From Clostridiales bacterium (lineage in GTDB: Bacteria > Bacillota > Clostridia > Saccharofermentanales > Saccharofermentanaceae): DNA of 49,600 nucleotides. A program made the position numbers and the translations under genes. Below are positions 28,003-37,366 of this stretch, in pieces. A model generated the notes under the pieces. The model was given only the letters and a program-made list of their open reading frames with translations, was not told where the DNA came from and did not search any database. Numbering within the stretch: the stretch's first letter is position 1; every line of letters starts with the position of its first letter. The stretch lies in the NCBI GenBank assembly GCA_017958365.1, contig JAGDCV010000063.1, forward strand, positions 1-49,600, given 5' to 3'.

Positions 28003-29885
28003 CAGTCTTCTTCTTTGTACTCAGGATGCTCGGAAACATATCCGTTCTTATAATCCTTCTCGAACTCGTCGATCTTCTCGCGCGTACTGTCTTCGAACTT
28101 TCCCTCACTCGTGATCTCACTTAAGATATCATGGCGGCCTAGCTTGATGCGGTCCATGAGGCCGTCGAGATACTCGCGGATATCTTCTTTCGCAAGGAAG
28201 TTAAGCTTGTCTGAAGTAGCAAGATAGAGCATGATTACCTGCTCCTCCATCTCGAGGGGCGCATACTGCTCCTGCTTTAACACCTCGTTAAGAACGACTC
28301 CACGCTTCAACTGAAGCTGCGTGTTCTCATCAAGGTCAGTACCGAACTGCGCGAAAGCAGCCATCTCTCGGGCCTGTGCCAAAGCAATACGCACGGGGCC
28401 TCCGACCTTCTTCGTAGCCTTGGTCTGTGCAGCACCGCCTACACGGGATACTGAAAGACCAACGTTGATGGCAGGTCTTTGACCTGAGAAGAAAAGCTCG
28501 GGCGACAGATAGATCTGACCGTCTGTGATCGAGATTACATTAGTCGGAATGTAAGCCGAGATGTCATCACCCAAAGTCTCGATGATGGGAAGTGCGGTCA
28601 TGGAGCCGCCGCCCTTCTCGGCAGATAACTTCGATGCTCTCTCGAGAAGTCTTGAATGCAGGTAGAATACGTCACCGGGGTATGCCTCTCGTCCCGGAGG
28701 TCTTCTTAAGAGCAACGAGATAGCTCTATATGCCTGTGCATGTTTACTCAAGTCATCGTAAATGATAAGCACGTCCTTGCCGTCATACATGAACTCCTCA
28801 CCCATCGCACAACCTGCGAAAGGAGCGATGTACTGCAAAGAAGCAGTATCGGAAGCACTTGCCGCAACGATGATCGAATAATCGAGCGCGCCGTACTTAT
28901 CAAGTGTGTTTACGGTATTAACGATCGTACTCATCTTCTGTCCGATGGCAACGTAGATACAGATGGTATCCTTGCCCTTCTGGTTGATGATGGTATCGAT
29001 CGCGATTGCAGTCTTACCTGTCTGGCGGTCACCGATGATAAGCTCACGCTGACCTCTTCCTATCGGAGTCATGGCATCGATGGCCGTGATACCGGTTGCA
29101 AGAGGCTTGTTAACGGGAGATCTGTCAACGATGGCCGGAGCGGGAGACTCAACAGGTCTTGTCTTCGTATATCTTATGATTCCCTTTCCGTCGATCGGAT
29201 GACCTAACGGATCTACTACACGGCCGAGAAGTCCGACGCCTACGGGAACGGATACCGTGGTTCTCGTTCTCATGCAGACAGTTCCTTCAACGACTTCATC
29301 TGCACCCGAAAGCAAAACAACACCGACCATGTTACGCTCGAGATTCAAGGCAAGTCCGAATCCGCCGGTAGTGAAAGTAACGAGCTCGGATAGCATGCAG
29401 TGCTCAAGACCCGATACCATTGCAACACCGTCACTTACGGACTGAACGATACCTACTTCCTCGATGTTATCGACATTCTCGAACGCGTCCTCAATTCTCT
29501 TCTGAAGTGCCTCACCGCTTAACTTGGCGATCTCTGCACTGTCGAACGAAGAAGTCGGGGACTCCTCGAATTTATCGATTGCTTTCTTGATATCTTCCCT
29601 TATCTTCTCGGGCGAGAATGATATGTCCTCATCCTGGTCCTCAAGATTACGGGAACGCTTTACGAATGAACCGAGTCTTTTGAGCTGGCCCTTTACACTG
29701 TAGTCGTATCTTGTACCGCGCGCATAGATAACAAAACCGCCGATCAAAGACTCATCTACGTCAAAGGTCAGTTCGTACTGCTCGATGCCATTCTTGGCAG
29801 CAAAAGTGTCTGCAATACGGGATATCTCGAGCTCAGTCATGTCGCCTGCAGCGACGACTCTTAAAAGAAGCGGCTTACTGCTCAA
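28002..29885 (-). CDS. atpA: Fusion of the delta C-terminal domain to the ATP synthase F1 alpha subunit
   Basis: The alpha part begins near residue 115 ([20 protein letters not shown] aligns with the normal alpha N-terminal helix) and is complete to 627, about 510 residues as in other alphas. The P-loop GDRQTGKT is at 285-292, and the [13 protein letters not shown] block is present. Residues 5-76 instead read like the C-terminal half of delta (AtpH): [19 protein letters not shown], then [13 protein letters not shown] and [16 protein letters not shown], the hallmark of the b-contact domain. A polar linker (77-113) joins them. The delta N-terminal domain, which normally caps the alpha N-termini, is absent, and no separate atpH gene exists. 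The frame is open throughout and overlaps atpF by 11 bp. Confidence 0.93.
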
Positions 29886-30450
29886 GTTTGTCCACCTCTT
29901 CCCTTACTATGTCCCCTGCATGCTTATCTGCAAGGCTCTTGAGCTTATCGTGCTCAACGACATCACCGATTACTCTGCCTGCGACCTCGACGGCAAGATC
30001 TGATATCTCATCCTTCATCTGCTCGATCGCGACTTTCTTCATGCGGAATACTTCATTCTCGGCACGCTCGAGGATCTCGGCCGCTTCATCAGAAGCCTTC
30101 TTCTTGATGATCTGCGCCTGCTCATCAGCATCAGCGCGTGCTTCCTCAAGAATGTTGGATGCTTCCACGCGCGCATCATTGATAGCCTGCTTGGACTCCT
30201 CGGTATTCTGCTCGGCTTCCTGCTTTGCCTTCTCTGCAGCATCAACCTGCGAAGCGATGAGTTCTTCCCTGGACTTAATAACCTTGAATATTCTTTTATA
30301 AATAACGAACTTTATGATAAGGAATGCAACCAGTACATTAATTACCGTAAACAGTATCGTTACAGCATAGCCGCCCATCTGATCGGCAGAGAACAGGCTT
30401 GATTCTTCCTGCGCTTCGAGCGCCAGAAGGAATAGTGAATTATAATCCAT
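29875..30450 (-). CDS. atpF: ATP synthase Fo b subunit
   Basis: The b subunit is the peripheral-stalk rod, a single N-terminal membrane helix (about residues 27-51) followed by a long charged right-handed coiled coil rich in Glu, Lys and Ala. The start at 30450 places AGGAG nine bases upstream; an ATG six bases earlier leaves only three. At 191 residues it is longer than the usual 156-170. Its C-terminal segment ([20 protein letters not shown]), where b normally grips delta, is preserved and extended. It follows atpE by 16 bp and overlaps atpA by 11 bp. No delta N-terminal domain is hidden in it. Confidence 0.95.
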   Translation of the reverse strand: MDYNSLFLLALEAQEESSLFSADQMGGYAVTILFTVINVLVAFLIIKFVIYKRIFKVIKSREELIASQVDAAEKAKQEAEQNTEESKQAINDARVEASNILEEARADADEQAQIIKKKASDEAAEILERAENEVFRMKKVAIEQMKDEISDLAVEVAGRVIGDVVEHDKLKSLADKHAGDIVREEVDKLEQ

Positions 30451-30466
30451 TGCCATTTACTCCTGA

Positions 30467-30748
30467 TTATTTAACTGTGAAGATCAAAAGGAGTGCTACA
30501 ACGAGTGCATAGATACACAATGACTCTATGAATACGATAGCGATGAGCAGCAAAGTCTGAATCTTGCTGAAGATCTCAGGCTGTCTTGCACCCGCGTCGA
30601 AAGCGTGAGCTGCAGCATTACCCATACCGATGGCAGCACCCATTGAACCCAAGCCGATGGCTAGTCCTGCACCGAGCATTGCCATTGCGCGGGGTTCTAT
30701 CGCAGCTGTCGTATCAAGTAAGACATTTGCTAAGTTAATAAGATCCAT
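30467..30748 (-). CDS. atpE: ATP synthase Fo c subunit
   Basis: The c subunit forms the rotor ring; this copy is a 93-residue hairpin of two membrane helices (about 24-48 and 64-90) joined by the conserved polar loop ARQPE at 54-58. The ion-carrying Glu is residue 75 in FIESLCIY. Glu75-Ser76 and Tyr80 match three positions of the sodium-type site, but the helix-1 Gln typical of sodium c-rings is Met42 here, so ion specificity is unresolved, with protons more likely. The N-terminal 15 or so residues extend beyond most homologues. It lies between atpB and atpF. Confidence 0.97.
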   Translation of the reverse strand: MDLINLANVLLDTTAAIEPRAMAMLGAGLAIGLGSMGAAIGMGNAAAHAFDAGARQPEIFSKIQTLLLIAIVFIESLCIYALVVALLLIFTVK

Positions 30749-30764
30749 AATCTACCTCCAATAA

Positions 30765-31604
30765 TCAGACAGCCGCAACTTCTGCAGCGTCATTTGTTTT
30801 CTTATTCTTCTTCTCTTTTTTGGCGTGTTCTTTCATCTCGAAGTGTTCCCTTGCAGTCTCACAGATCTCACCGATGTAGTAAGTCGTAAGATAAGTAAAG
30901 ATAACGGCCTGCAAAACGCCGTCTGCAATATCAAACCAAAGGCCCAGCAAACCGGGGATGATGATAGGCACTACGATATGAATGAACTCCATGAATACGA
31001 AAGCACCGAATACGTTACCAAAAAGTCTCAGTGCGAGTGAACACGGCTTAATTACCATGTCGAGAATCTTAAACGGTAAAAGGAACCACAAAGGTGACGT
31101 AAGTGATGCCCAGAATCCCTTGACACCTACGAATCTGATGGATGCATAGATGACATAAAGGATTGCAATGACAGCCATTGCAACCGGGAAAGCAATGTTC
31201 TTGGCAGGAGGCGTAACATTAAATACCGATATTACGTTACAACCTGCAATGACGATCGCCAGGGTTCCCGTAAAAGGCGCGATGTGACGTGCCTCTTCCT
31301 TCGTTAGTCCGAAGCTCTCTCCTACGGACACCTGAAGCTCAACGAGCATCTCTACGAAAGTCTGCTTGGCAGAAGGCTTGATCTTCGCCTTGGCAGACAT
31401 GTATCCCAGAAGAATGATCATGATAGCGACTGCTATCCAGGTAACGATGACGGCATCCGTCAGAAGGATCCTGTAGTCACCTATCGTGAGATACTGCTTC
31501 GCCTGTAAGATCGCACCATTGATCTCCTCGCCTATGTCACCTACGGAGAAATGCTCCTTAAGGTGTGTCACGAACGAAGCCCAAAAAGTTTCAAACCAAC
31601 TCAT
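30765..31604 (-). CDS. atpB: ATP synthase Fo a subunit
   Basis: Subunit a is the stator half-channel protein facing the c-ring. The 279 residues contain five or six membrane helices. The essential arginine is Arg193 in SLALRLFGNVFGAFVF, and TPPAKNIAFP is conserved before it. The C-terminus is a long basic tail (EHAKKEKKNKKT). AAGGTGATAACTTAA precedes the ATG. It is the first atp gene, 20 bp after upp, and there is no atpI. The order upp-atpB matches the Firmicutes layout. Confidence 0.96.
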   Translation of the reverse strand: MSWFETFWASFVTHLKEHFSVGDIGEEINGAILQAKQYLTIGDYRILLTDAVIVTWIAVAIMIILLGYMSAKAKIKPSAKQTFVEMLVELQVSVGESFGLTKEEARHIAPFTGTLAIVIAGCNVISVFNVTPPAKNIAFPVAMAVIAILYVIYASIRFVGVKGFWASLTSPLWFLLPFKILDMVIKPCSLALRLFGNVFGAFVFMEFIHIVVPIIIPGLLGLWFDIADGVLQAVIFTYLTTYYIGEICETAREHFEMKEHAKKEKKNKKTNDAAEVAAV

Positions 31605-31624
31605 TTAAGTTATCACCTTCTTAA

Positions 31625-32260
31625 TCAGTTAGTACCGAATATACGGTCTCCGGCATCGCCCAATCCGGGAACGATGTAAAGGTCATCATTAAGCTTCTCA
31701 TCCTTTGCGGCACAGTAGATCTTGATCTCGGGATGATCCTTCTTCAATCTCTCTATACCCTCGGTGGAAGCAATGAGACACATGAACTTTATATTGTCTA
31801 TATTCTGTTCTTTAAGATATGTGATGGCAGCAGAAGCGGAACCTCCCGTTGCAAGCATGGGATCCAATACTATGACTTCCCTCTCGTTGATGTCCTCAGG
31901 AAGCTTGCAGTAATAAGTATGAGGCTCGACAGTTACGGGATCACGGTAAAGTCCGATGTGTCCGACTCTTACGTTCGGAATAAGCTTTACCATACCGTCC
32001 ACCATTCCAAGACCTGCACGGAGGATGGGAACGATCGCAAGGGACTTGCCTGCAAGGACCTTGGAGTGAGCAACCGCGATCGGTGTCTCGATCTCAACCT
32101 CCTGCAAAGGAAGATCACGGGTAACCTCATAAGCCATCAGCATGGCAATCTCGGATACGAGCTCACGGAACTCCTTGGTACAGGTATTCTTGTCGCGAAG
32201 AAGAGATATCTTGTGCTGTATCAGCGGGTGATCAAAAACAAAAACATTGTCATCTGCCAT
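31625..32260 (-). CDS. upp: Uracil phosphoribosyltransferase
   Basis: This pyrimidine-salvage enzyme converts uracil and PRPP to UMP. The 211 residues are typical. The PRPP-binding loop [14 protein letters not shown] starts at residue 129. [14 protein letters not shown] and the uracil-binding C-terminal [16 protein letters not shown] are intact. AAAGGAG lies before the ATG. The gene stands between rpiB and atpB, the same neighbourhood as in Bacillus subtilis, which supports one long transcript from proA through atpC. Confidence 0.98.
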   Translation of the reverse strand: MADDNVFVFDHPLIQHKISLLRDKNTCTKEFRELVSEIAMLMAYEVTRDLPLQEVEIETPIAVAHSKVLAGKSLAIVPILRAGLGMVDGMVKLIPNVRVGHIGLYRDPVTVEPHTYYCKLPEDINEREVIVLDPMLATGGSASAAITYLKEQNIDNIKFMCLIASTEGIERLKKDHPEIKIYCAAKDEKLNDDLYIVPGLGDAGDRIFGTN

Positions 32261-32285
32261 AAGCCTGTCTCCTTTAAACTCTCGA

Positions 32286-32738
32286 TTACTTGAAATTGAC
32301 GTCTTCGATATCAGACATCTGGCCTACACGCTCTGCATGCCTTCCGCCTGCAAACTCCTCTTCAAAGAAGCGATCAACCATTGCATAAGCGATCTCAGGT
32401 CCTACCACTCTTGCACCGAAAGCAAGGACATTGGCGTTATTGTGCTGACGGCACATCCTGGCCATGTACTCGTTATTGCAAAGACCGCATCTTATGCCCT
32501 TGAACTTGTTGCATACCATGGAGATTCCGATTCCGGTTCCGCAGATGGCTATGCCTCTGTCGGCTCTTCCCTCGAGAACGTCCTTTGCAACCTTTGCTCC
32601 TGCCTCAACGTAAGAGAAACGCTCCGTAGCCGAGACGGCACCGCCGTCGATAACTTCAAAGCCCTTCTTCTGAAGATGCTCGATAACGAGCTGCCTCATG
32701 TCATAACCTGCGTGATCGGATGCTATGGATACTTTCAT
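32286..32738 (-). CDS. rpiB: Ribose-5-phosphate isomerase B
   Basis: RpiB interconverts ribose-5-phosphate and ribulose-5-phosphate in the pentose phosphate pathway. The 150 residues are typical. Visible marks are [15 protein letters not shown] with the catalytic-region Asp/His, the catalytic Cys66 in [11 protein letters not shown], the NVLAFGARV segment and the C-terminal [10 protein letters not shown]. Its ATG overlaps the proA stop by 4 bp (ATGA). Some RpiB proteins act on allose or galactose phosphates; context favours the housekeeping role. Confidence 0.96.
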   Translation of the reverse strand: MKVSIASDHAGYDMRQLVIEHLQKKGFEVIDGGAVSATERFSYVEAGAKVAKDVLEGRADRGIAICGTGIGISMVCNKFKGIRCGLCNNEYMARMCRQHNNANVLAFGARVVGPEIAYAMVDRFFEEEFAGGRHAERVGQMSDIEDVNFK

Positions 32739-33988
32739 ATGTCTCTCCTTATGTGCTTGAATTTTCTGGCGCCCGAAGCAAAATCGCCTACAATGTCGCC
32801 GTTACCGTATATCTTGTATTTATAGGATACGAGTCCCTCGAGTCCGACCGGACCTCTCGCATGTAGCTTGCTCGTTGAGACACCGACCTCTGCGCCGAAG
32901 CCGTATCTGAAGCCGTCTGCGAATCTCGTGGAACAGTTGAGCATTACGCTTCCCGAGTCAACCTTGTTCATAAAGTACTCGGCGCGCTCTTTATCCTCAG
33001 TGATGATGGCATCGGTGTGTCCCGAACCGTACTTATTGATATGATCGACAGCCTCGTCGATACTGTTCGTGATCTTTATGGATACCTCATAATCAAGGTA
33101 CTCGTGATGCCACTCATTTACCTCGTCTTCATAGTGGATCTTAACGTTCTTCTCCTCAAGGGCCTTTACTATCCTGGGAAGAAGATCGTCTTTCCTTCTC
33201 TTATCAACAAGTATCGTCTCCGTGGCATTACAAACGGAAACATACTGTGTCTTGGCATCAACAGTAACCTTAACAGCCTTATCGCCATCCGCAAACTCAT
33301 CGATATATGTGTGGCAGACACCGTCAGCATGTCCCATAACAGGGATATTGGTGTTATTCATGATGTACTGAACGAATTCGTTGGAACCTCTGGGGATAAG
33401 AAGATCAATGTAATCCGTAAGGCCCAGCATGGTATTTACTTCCTCGCGGCTCTCAAGAAGATTGATCCATCCCTGAGGAAGCCCCTTAGCAACGGAAGCT
33501 TCATTGATGATCTCGGAAAGCACCTTATTAGTCTCCAGAGCCTCTCTTCCGCCCTTAAGGAAAACAGCATTGCCGCTCTTAAGGCAAAGAGTGGCTATCT
33601 GAACAAGAGCATCCGGCCTCGACTCGAAAATAACCCCGATAACACCTATGGGACATGTAACACGGTAAAGCTCGAGTCCGTCATCGAGCGTGGTGTGAAG
33701 CTTAACATGTCCTACCGGGTCTTCAAGACCTATGAGGCTTCTGATGCCGTCGGTAACGTCCTTAAGCTTGCTCTCATCAAATCGAAGACGCTTGAACAAA
33801 GGTCCCGTAAGACCTTCCTTCTCAGATCTTTCAAGATCAATACGGTTGGCCTCAAAGATCCTATCCGAATTATTTGTGAGTGCTGAAGCTATGGCGTCGA
33901 GTGCGGCGTTCTTGGTGTCGGTGTCCATAAGAGCCATCGTGAAGGATGCCTGCTTGGACAATTGAGCTTTACTAATAAGATCAGACAT
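32735..33988 (-). CDS. proA: Glutamate-5-semialdehyde dehydrogenase
   Basis: ProA reduces gamma-glutamyl phosphate to glutamate semialdehyde in proline synthesis, using NADPH. The 417 residues are normal. The catalytic cysteine is Cys253 in YVSVCNATETILV, and FESRPDALVQIATLCLKSGN and LIPRGSNEFVQYI are diagnostic. GGAAGG lies before the ATG. The partner kinase proB is not adjacent, which is unusual. It is the promoter-proximal gene of the proA-rpiB-upp-atp unit. Confidence 0.97.
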   Translation of the reverse strand: MSDLISKAQLSKQASFTMALMDTDTKNAALDAIASALTNNSDRIFEANRIDLERSEKEGLTGPLFKRLRFDESKLKDVTDGIRSLIGLEDPVGHVKLHTTLDDGLELYRVTCPIGVIGVIFESRPDALVQIATLCLKSGNAVFLKGGREALETNKVLSEIINEASVAKGLPQGWINLLESREEVNTMLGLTDYIDLLIPRGSNEFVQYIMNNTNIPVMGHADGVCHTYIDEFADGDKAVKVTVDAKTQYVSVCNATETILVDKRRKDDLLPRIVKALEEKNVKIHYEDEVNEWHHEYLDYEVSIKITNSIDEAVDHINKYGSGHTDAIITEDKERAEYFMNKVDSGSVMLNCSTRFADGFRYGFGAEVGVSTSKLHARGPVGLEGLVSYKYKIYGNGDIVGDFASGARKFKHIRRDI

Positions 33989-34014
33989 AAAATGTACCTT
34001 CCAAAACTCAATAG

Positions 34015-34043
34015 ATTATAACATTCATATTACAAGTATTTAA
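34015..34043 (-). promoter_or_regulatory. Probable promoter of the proA-rpiB-upp-atp operon
   Basis: A perfect TATAAT (34015-34020) with a partial -35 (TTAAAT, 34038-34043) at 17-bp spacing, 26 bp before the proA start. Confidence 0.6.
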
Positions 34044-34053
34044 TAGAAGTTGT

Positions 34054-34070
34054 GAACATTTATTGTCAAA
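34054..34070 (+). repeat. 17-bp direct repeat, copy 1 (GAACATWWATTGTCAAA)
   Basis: It matches the copy at 34304-34320 at 15 of 17 positions and lies about 10 bp upstream of the proA -35 box. It is a possible regulator site. Confidence 0.6.
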
Positions 34071-34303
34071 TTATTTTTATCATATCATGTATATCACGTC
34101 TGATTTTTGATATTTTTCATACGAAAAATGTTCGTAATGTTCATAACTCTGTCGATAACCTTAAAACAAGCCTTTGAGAAGTTTAATTCCTGTCAGGTCC
34201 GTTAATATGGGCATCAAAATAAATTTTGCATCCGGATTACAAAATTGTTGCATTTTTCTTTCTTGTCTGATAGATGCCGTAAATACGGCGTTTCTCATAT
34301 ACC

Positions 34304-34320
34304 GAACATAAATTGTCAAA
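34304..34320 (+). repeat. 17-bp direct repeat, copy 2 (GAACATWWATTGTCAAA)
   Basis: Same orientation as copy 1, 250 bp away, about 45 bp upstream of the -35 box of the plus-strand methyltransferase promoter. Confidence 0.6.
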
Positions 34321-34365
34321 CGAAGTGTCCACCGTACAAATACAGTGAAAAAACAAAAAAAGATA

Positions 34366-34396
34366 TTGACACGCGAATTTTGGACAATAGTATAAT
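34366..34396 (+). promoter_or_regulatory. Promoter of the rRNA methyltransferase gene, placing the start site at the ATG
   Basis: TTGACA (34366-34371) and TATAAT (34391-34396) are both consensus, with a long 19-bp spacer. The expected start site, about 7 bases on, coincides with the ATG at 34404. Confidence 0.75.
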
Positions 34397-34403
34397 TACT
34401 CGT

Positions 34404-35600
34404 ATGAAAATCGTACTTACATGCCTGTTCGGACTTGAAAGTTGCGTCCGTGACGACCTCACTGCAATCGGCTATGAATCCGACAAAATAAGGGTTTCTG
34501 ACGGTCAGGTCACCCTTGATTCCGATGATGACTCATGGGAACTTGATGTTGCACGCGTCAATATGTGGACAAGGCGTGCCGAGAGGGTGCTTTTCGAAGT
34601 GGGGCACTTCCCTGCAAGGGAGTTTTCCGAGTTGTTTGACGGTACCTGCGGTCTTCCGTGGGACGACTTCATCCCCGAAGGCTATGCTTTTGTCATTAAC
34701 GGTTACTCAAGAAAGTCCAAGCTTTACGGCATAAGCGCCTGCCAAAGCCTTGTTAAGAAGGCTATTGTTAAGTCTTTATGCAAAGCAAGAGGCCTTGGAA
34801 GTGACGGGATAATCGCCGAGGATGCCGCCAAGGGACTTGTCCGTGTACAGTTCGGCATAGTTAATGATGTTGTTTCTCTAATGATAGATACATCTGGGGA
34901 CGGCCTTCACAAGAGAGGCTACCGTCCACTGACGCACGAAGCTCCGATCCGCGAGACATTGGCTTCCGGAATGATCACGCTTTCAAAGTACAGGCCTTAC
35001 GGCCGGGAGGCGCTTGCCGATCCTTTCTGCGGATCAGGCACCATCCTTATCGAAGCCGCCATGATGTCCTGTAACATCGCTCCCGGTAAGAACAGACACT
35101 ACTCCTATGAAAGTCTGCCTTATATCGGTGAATATGCGCGTAAGAAGGCATATGAAGAGGCGTTAAGTCTTGAGGACGCGGAAGCCACTGATGACTGCTT
35201 CTACTTCGGTTCCGATATCGACCCTAAGGCAATAGAATCCTCGATCCGTAATGCAAAGGCAGCTGGAGTTGCCGAACACATAAGATTCACGGTTGCCGAT
35301 GCGGCTACAAGGACGCCTTCAGCATTCGAGAAGATCACAGGTCTTCCCCGCACCATGGTTATCACGAACCCGCCGTACGGAGGACGATTGATGACACCCG
35401 AGGAAGCCGCCGGAATCTATAAGATGATCTCATCGTTGTACTTAACGCCGCAGGGATTCTGCCGCCAGGGCATGAGACTGTCTGTTATCTCACCTGACGA
35501 TTCGTTCGAGATCGCGTGTGACCACAAGGCACACAAGAGATTCAAGCTTTATAACGGCAACATCAAATGCCAGCTTAATAACTACTTCAAATTAAGATAA
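34404..35600 (+). CDS. THUMP-domain rRNA/tRNA guanine N2-methyltransferase (RlmL/YpsC type)
   Basis: This 398-residue SAM-dependent RNA methyltransferase probably modifies 23S rRNA. The N-terminal THUMP-like RNA-binding part (1-160) leads to the Rossmann domain with LADPFCGSGTILIEAAMM (SAM motif I), FGSDIDPKAIESSIRNAKAAG (acidic motif) and the catalytic NPPYGGR. I place the start at 34404 rather than at an ATG 159 bp upstream: homology begins here, and the promoter lies between the two. No Shine-Dalgarno sequence precedes it, so the mRNA is probably leaderless. It is a single gene. Confidence 0.9.
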   Translation: MKIVLTCLFGLESCVRDDLTAIGYESDKIRVSDGQVTLDSDDDSWELDVARVNMWTRRAERVLFEVGHFPAREFSELFDGTCGLPWDDFIPEGYAFVINGYSRKSKLYGISACQSLVKKAIVKSLCKARGLGSDGIIAEDAAKGLVRVQFGIVNDVVSLMIDTSGDGLHKRGYRPLTHEAPIRETLASGMITLSKYRPYGREALADPFCGSGTILIEAAMMSCNIAPGKNRHYSYESLPYIGEYARKKAYEEALSLEDAEATDDCFYFGSDIDPKAIESSIRNAKAAGVAEHIRFTVADAATRTPSAFEKITGLPRTMVITNPPYGGRLMTPEEAAGIYKMISSLYLTPQGFCRQGMRLSVISPDDSFEIACDHKAHKRFKLYNGNIKCQLNNYFKLR

Positions 35601-35616
35601 TTGAGGTTATCCGCTT

Positions 35617-36453
35617 TTACTTGTTGCGGATATAGTAAAACATGAACTGCTGAAGTATACCGGCAGACTGCGGGTACCTCGCGGCATCAAAATGACCGCC
35701 GTAGTACTCGTCTTCGATCCTCTTGATCCACACATCCACGGGAAATCTTCCCGTTCGGTGAAAGCCGAACAGCATAACGCAGTTTGCAACCTTAACCCCG
35801 ACTCCGTACATGTTGATCAAAACCCCATACAGCTCATCATCAGACAACTCATGCATCCTTGAAGGTATGAGCTTTCCTGACATGAAATCATTGATGGCAG
35901 AGATTATGTAAGGAGTCCTGTAACCTGCACCGATGTCATCGAGCTGCTTCTGATCGATCTTCGAGGCCTCGTTAACAGTCGGGAACGCATAATATACATC
36001 CTTCAAAGGCTTGCAGAAAGGTTCTTCGAGCTTCGGTGCTTTTATCCTTTTACCCGCAAGTTCAGAGAATCTGTCCACACATGTGGTGATCGAAGGGATG
36101 GACCTTCTTTGGGAGATGATATAAGAGATCACGCTCTCGAACTCATCCTGCTTAAGTATCCTGATGCCCTCACCGAAGTCTATAGCATCCTTAAGAAACT
36201 TATCTGTCTTATCCACGCTTTTTACTACCTTCACATAGTCCGTATCAAGGTCGAAGTATTCGCGCCAGATAAGGTCGAACTCATCCTTGTCACATGAGAA
36301 TGCAAAGTCATTTCCGCCGAGGGATACTATCTGAAGATATCTTCCGAATGCAACGAGCTCGGTGTGAGACGAGTCGATCTGGTGTATGCGGAACGCCTGT
36401 CCGCTGTCTGCTATTCTTGCAGGATCAAAGAAGTCTATGTGTGTCGTATACAT
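35617..36453 (-). CDS. ogg: 8-oxoguanine DNA glycosylase (OGG1-type, HhH-GPD)
   Basis: This 278-residue base-excision repair enzyme removes oxidised guanine. The N-terminal TBP-like half (GQAFRIHQID and FGRYLQIVS) precedes the helix-hairpin-helix domain with the catalytic Lys221 in MYGVGVKVANCV and catalytic Asp240 in FPVDVWIKRI, the K/D pair of bifunctional OGG1-like glycosylase/lyases. ISYIISQRRSIPSI is also typical. GAGG precedes the ATG. It is transcribed divergently from metF, with only 52 bp between the starts. Confidence 0.9.
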   Translation of the reverse strand: MYTTHIDFFDPARIADSGQAFRIHQIDSSHTELVAFGRYLQIVSLGGNDFAFSCDKDEFDLIWREYFDLDTDYVKVVKSVDKTDKFLKDAIDFGEGIRILKQDEFESVISYIISQRRSIPSITTCVDRFSELAGKRIKAPKLEEPFCKPLKDVYYAFPTVNEASKIDQKQLDDIGAGYRTPYIISAINDFMSGKLIPSRMHELSDDELYGVLINMYGVGVKVANCVMLFGFHRTGRFPVDVWIKRIEDEYYGGHFDAARYPQSAGILQQFMFYYIRNK

Positions 36454-36505
36454 TAGTTAAACCTCGGTTTATAATAGCATATAACTTTCATATGAGGACA
36501 CGTGA

Positions 36506-37366
36506 ATGAAGCTTACAGACATCTACAAACAGAACAAGACAATCCTTTCTTTCGAGATATTCCCGCCTAAGGCTGAAGAAGAACTTGCCAATATCGACGA
36601 GACTCTCGAGATGCTCTGTGACTTAAATCCTGACTACATCTCCGTAACCTTCGGAGCAGGAGGATCCTCAAATAACAACAAGACTATCTCCATCTGCAAC
36701 AAGATAAAGGAAAAATATCATACCGAGCCCGTCGCTCATCTTACCTGCCTTTCTTATGACAAGGCAGAGATTGATGAATTCTGCAAGCAGCTCGAGGCTG
36801 CCGGTATCGAGAATATCCTCGCGTTAAGAGGTGACGTTAATCCCAACGCACCCGCCAAGGGAGTTTTCAATTACGCAAGCGAACTTATCGAATATATCCG
36901 TCCCAAGACTGACTTTTGCATCGCCGGAGCCTGCTATCCCGAGTGCCACACTGAGTCACCTGACAGGATCACGGACCTTCGCAACTTAAAGCATAAGGTT
37001 GATGCCGGTGCCGAAGTTCTTTTATCGCAGTTATTCTTTGACAACAGATACTTCTTCGACATGGTAGAAGGAGCACACATCGCAGGCATCGATGTACCGA
37101 TCACGCCCGGCATCATGCCCTGTCTTACGGTTAAATCCATTCAGAGAATGGTTTCCACCTGCGGTGCAACTTTGCCTGATAACTTCCAGCGCATCATCGA
37201 CCGTTACGGCGACAATCCCGATGCCTTCCTTGATGCCGGTCTTGCATATGCCATTAGCCAGATAATCGACCTGCTTACCACAGGCTGTGACGGAATACAT
37301 CTTTACACAATGAACAGACCTTCTGCCGTTAAGAAGATCTGTGACGGAATCAAGAATATAATCTGA
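36506..37366 (+). CDS. metF: Methylenetetrahydrofolate reductase
   Basis: MetF is a flavin enzyme that reduces 5,10-methylene-THF to 5-methyl-THF for methionine synthesis. The 286 residues are typical of bacterial MetF. The barrel shows SFEIFPPK (with the catalytic Glu), YISVTFGAGGSS, LALRGDVNP, GACYPECH and LLSQLFFDN. GAGGA lies 7 bases before the ATG. Its TGA directly abuts the stop of convergent yhaM. A second, partial paralogue lies at the window end (49017-49600), clearly related but divergent. Confidence 0.96.
   Translation: MKLTDIYKQNKTILSFEIFPPKAEEELANIDETLEMLCDLNPDYISVTFGAGGSSNNNKTISICNKIKEKYHTEPVAHLTCLSYDKAEIDEFCKQLEAAGIENILALRGDVNPNAPAKGVFNYASELIEYIRPKTDFCIAGACYPECHTESPDRITDLRNLKHKVDAGAEVLLSQLFFDNRYFFDMVEGAHIAGIDVPITPGIMPCLTVKSIQRMVSTCGATLPDNFQRIIDRYGDNPDAFLDAGLAYAISQIIDLLTTGCDGIHLYTMNRPSAVKKICDGIKNII

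Larger units (their letters stand above)
33989..34403. other. Longest intergenic gap: divergent control region of proA-atp operon and rRNA methyltransferase
   Basis: These 415 bp are AT-rich and hold no credible gene. They contain a minus promoter for proA near 34015-34043, a plus promoter at 34366-34396, two copies of a 17-bp motif (34054 and 34304), two inverted half-copies ATGTTC (34128 and 34137), a TACGAA-AAATG-TTCGTA inverted repeat near 34120-34136, and a small GCCGTAAATACGGC hairpin near 34275-34289. Confidence 0.7.

Noticed and set aside
29875..30456. Delta N-terminal domain hidden at the end of atpF
   Set aside because: The AtpF C-terminus is ordinary b-subunit coiled coil and too short to hold a 100-residue helical domain.
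33017..33886. Long plus-strand open frame opposite proA (289 codons)
   Set aside because: proA on the other strand is unambiguous, and the plus product has no recognisable domain or ribosome binding site.
34245..34403. Upstream in-frame extension of the rRNA methyltransferase
   Set aside because: The promoter lies inside it, the 53 extra residues do not resemble the family, and homology starts at the ATG at 34404.
35607..35631. Terminator between the methyltransferase and the glycosylase gene
   Set aside because: TATCCGC-N11-GCGGATA is a clear inverted repeat, but no T-tract follows on either strand.
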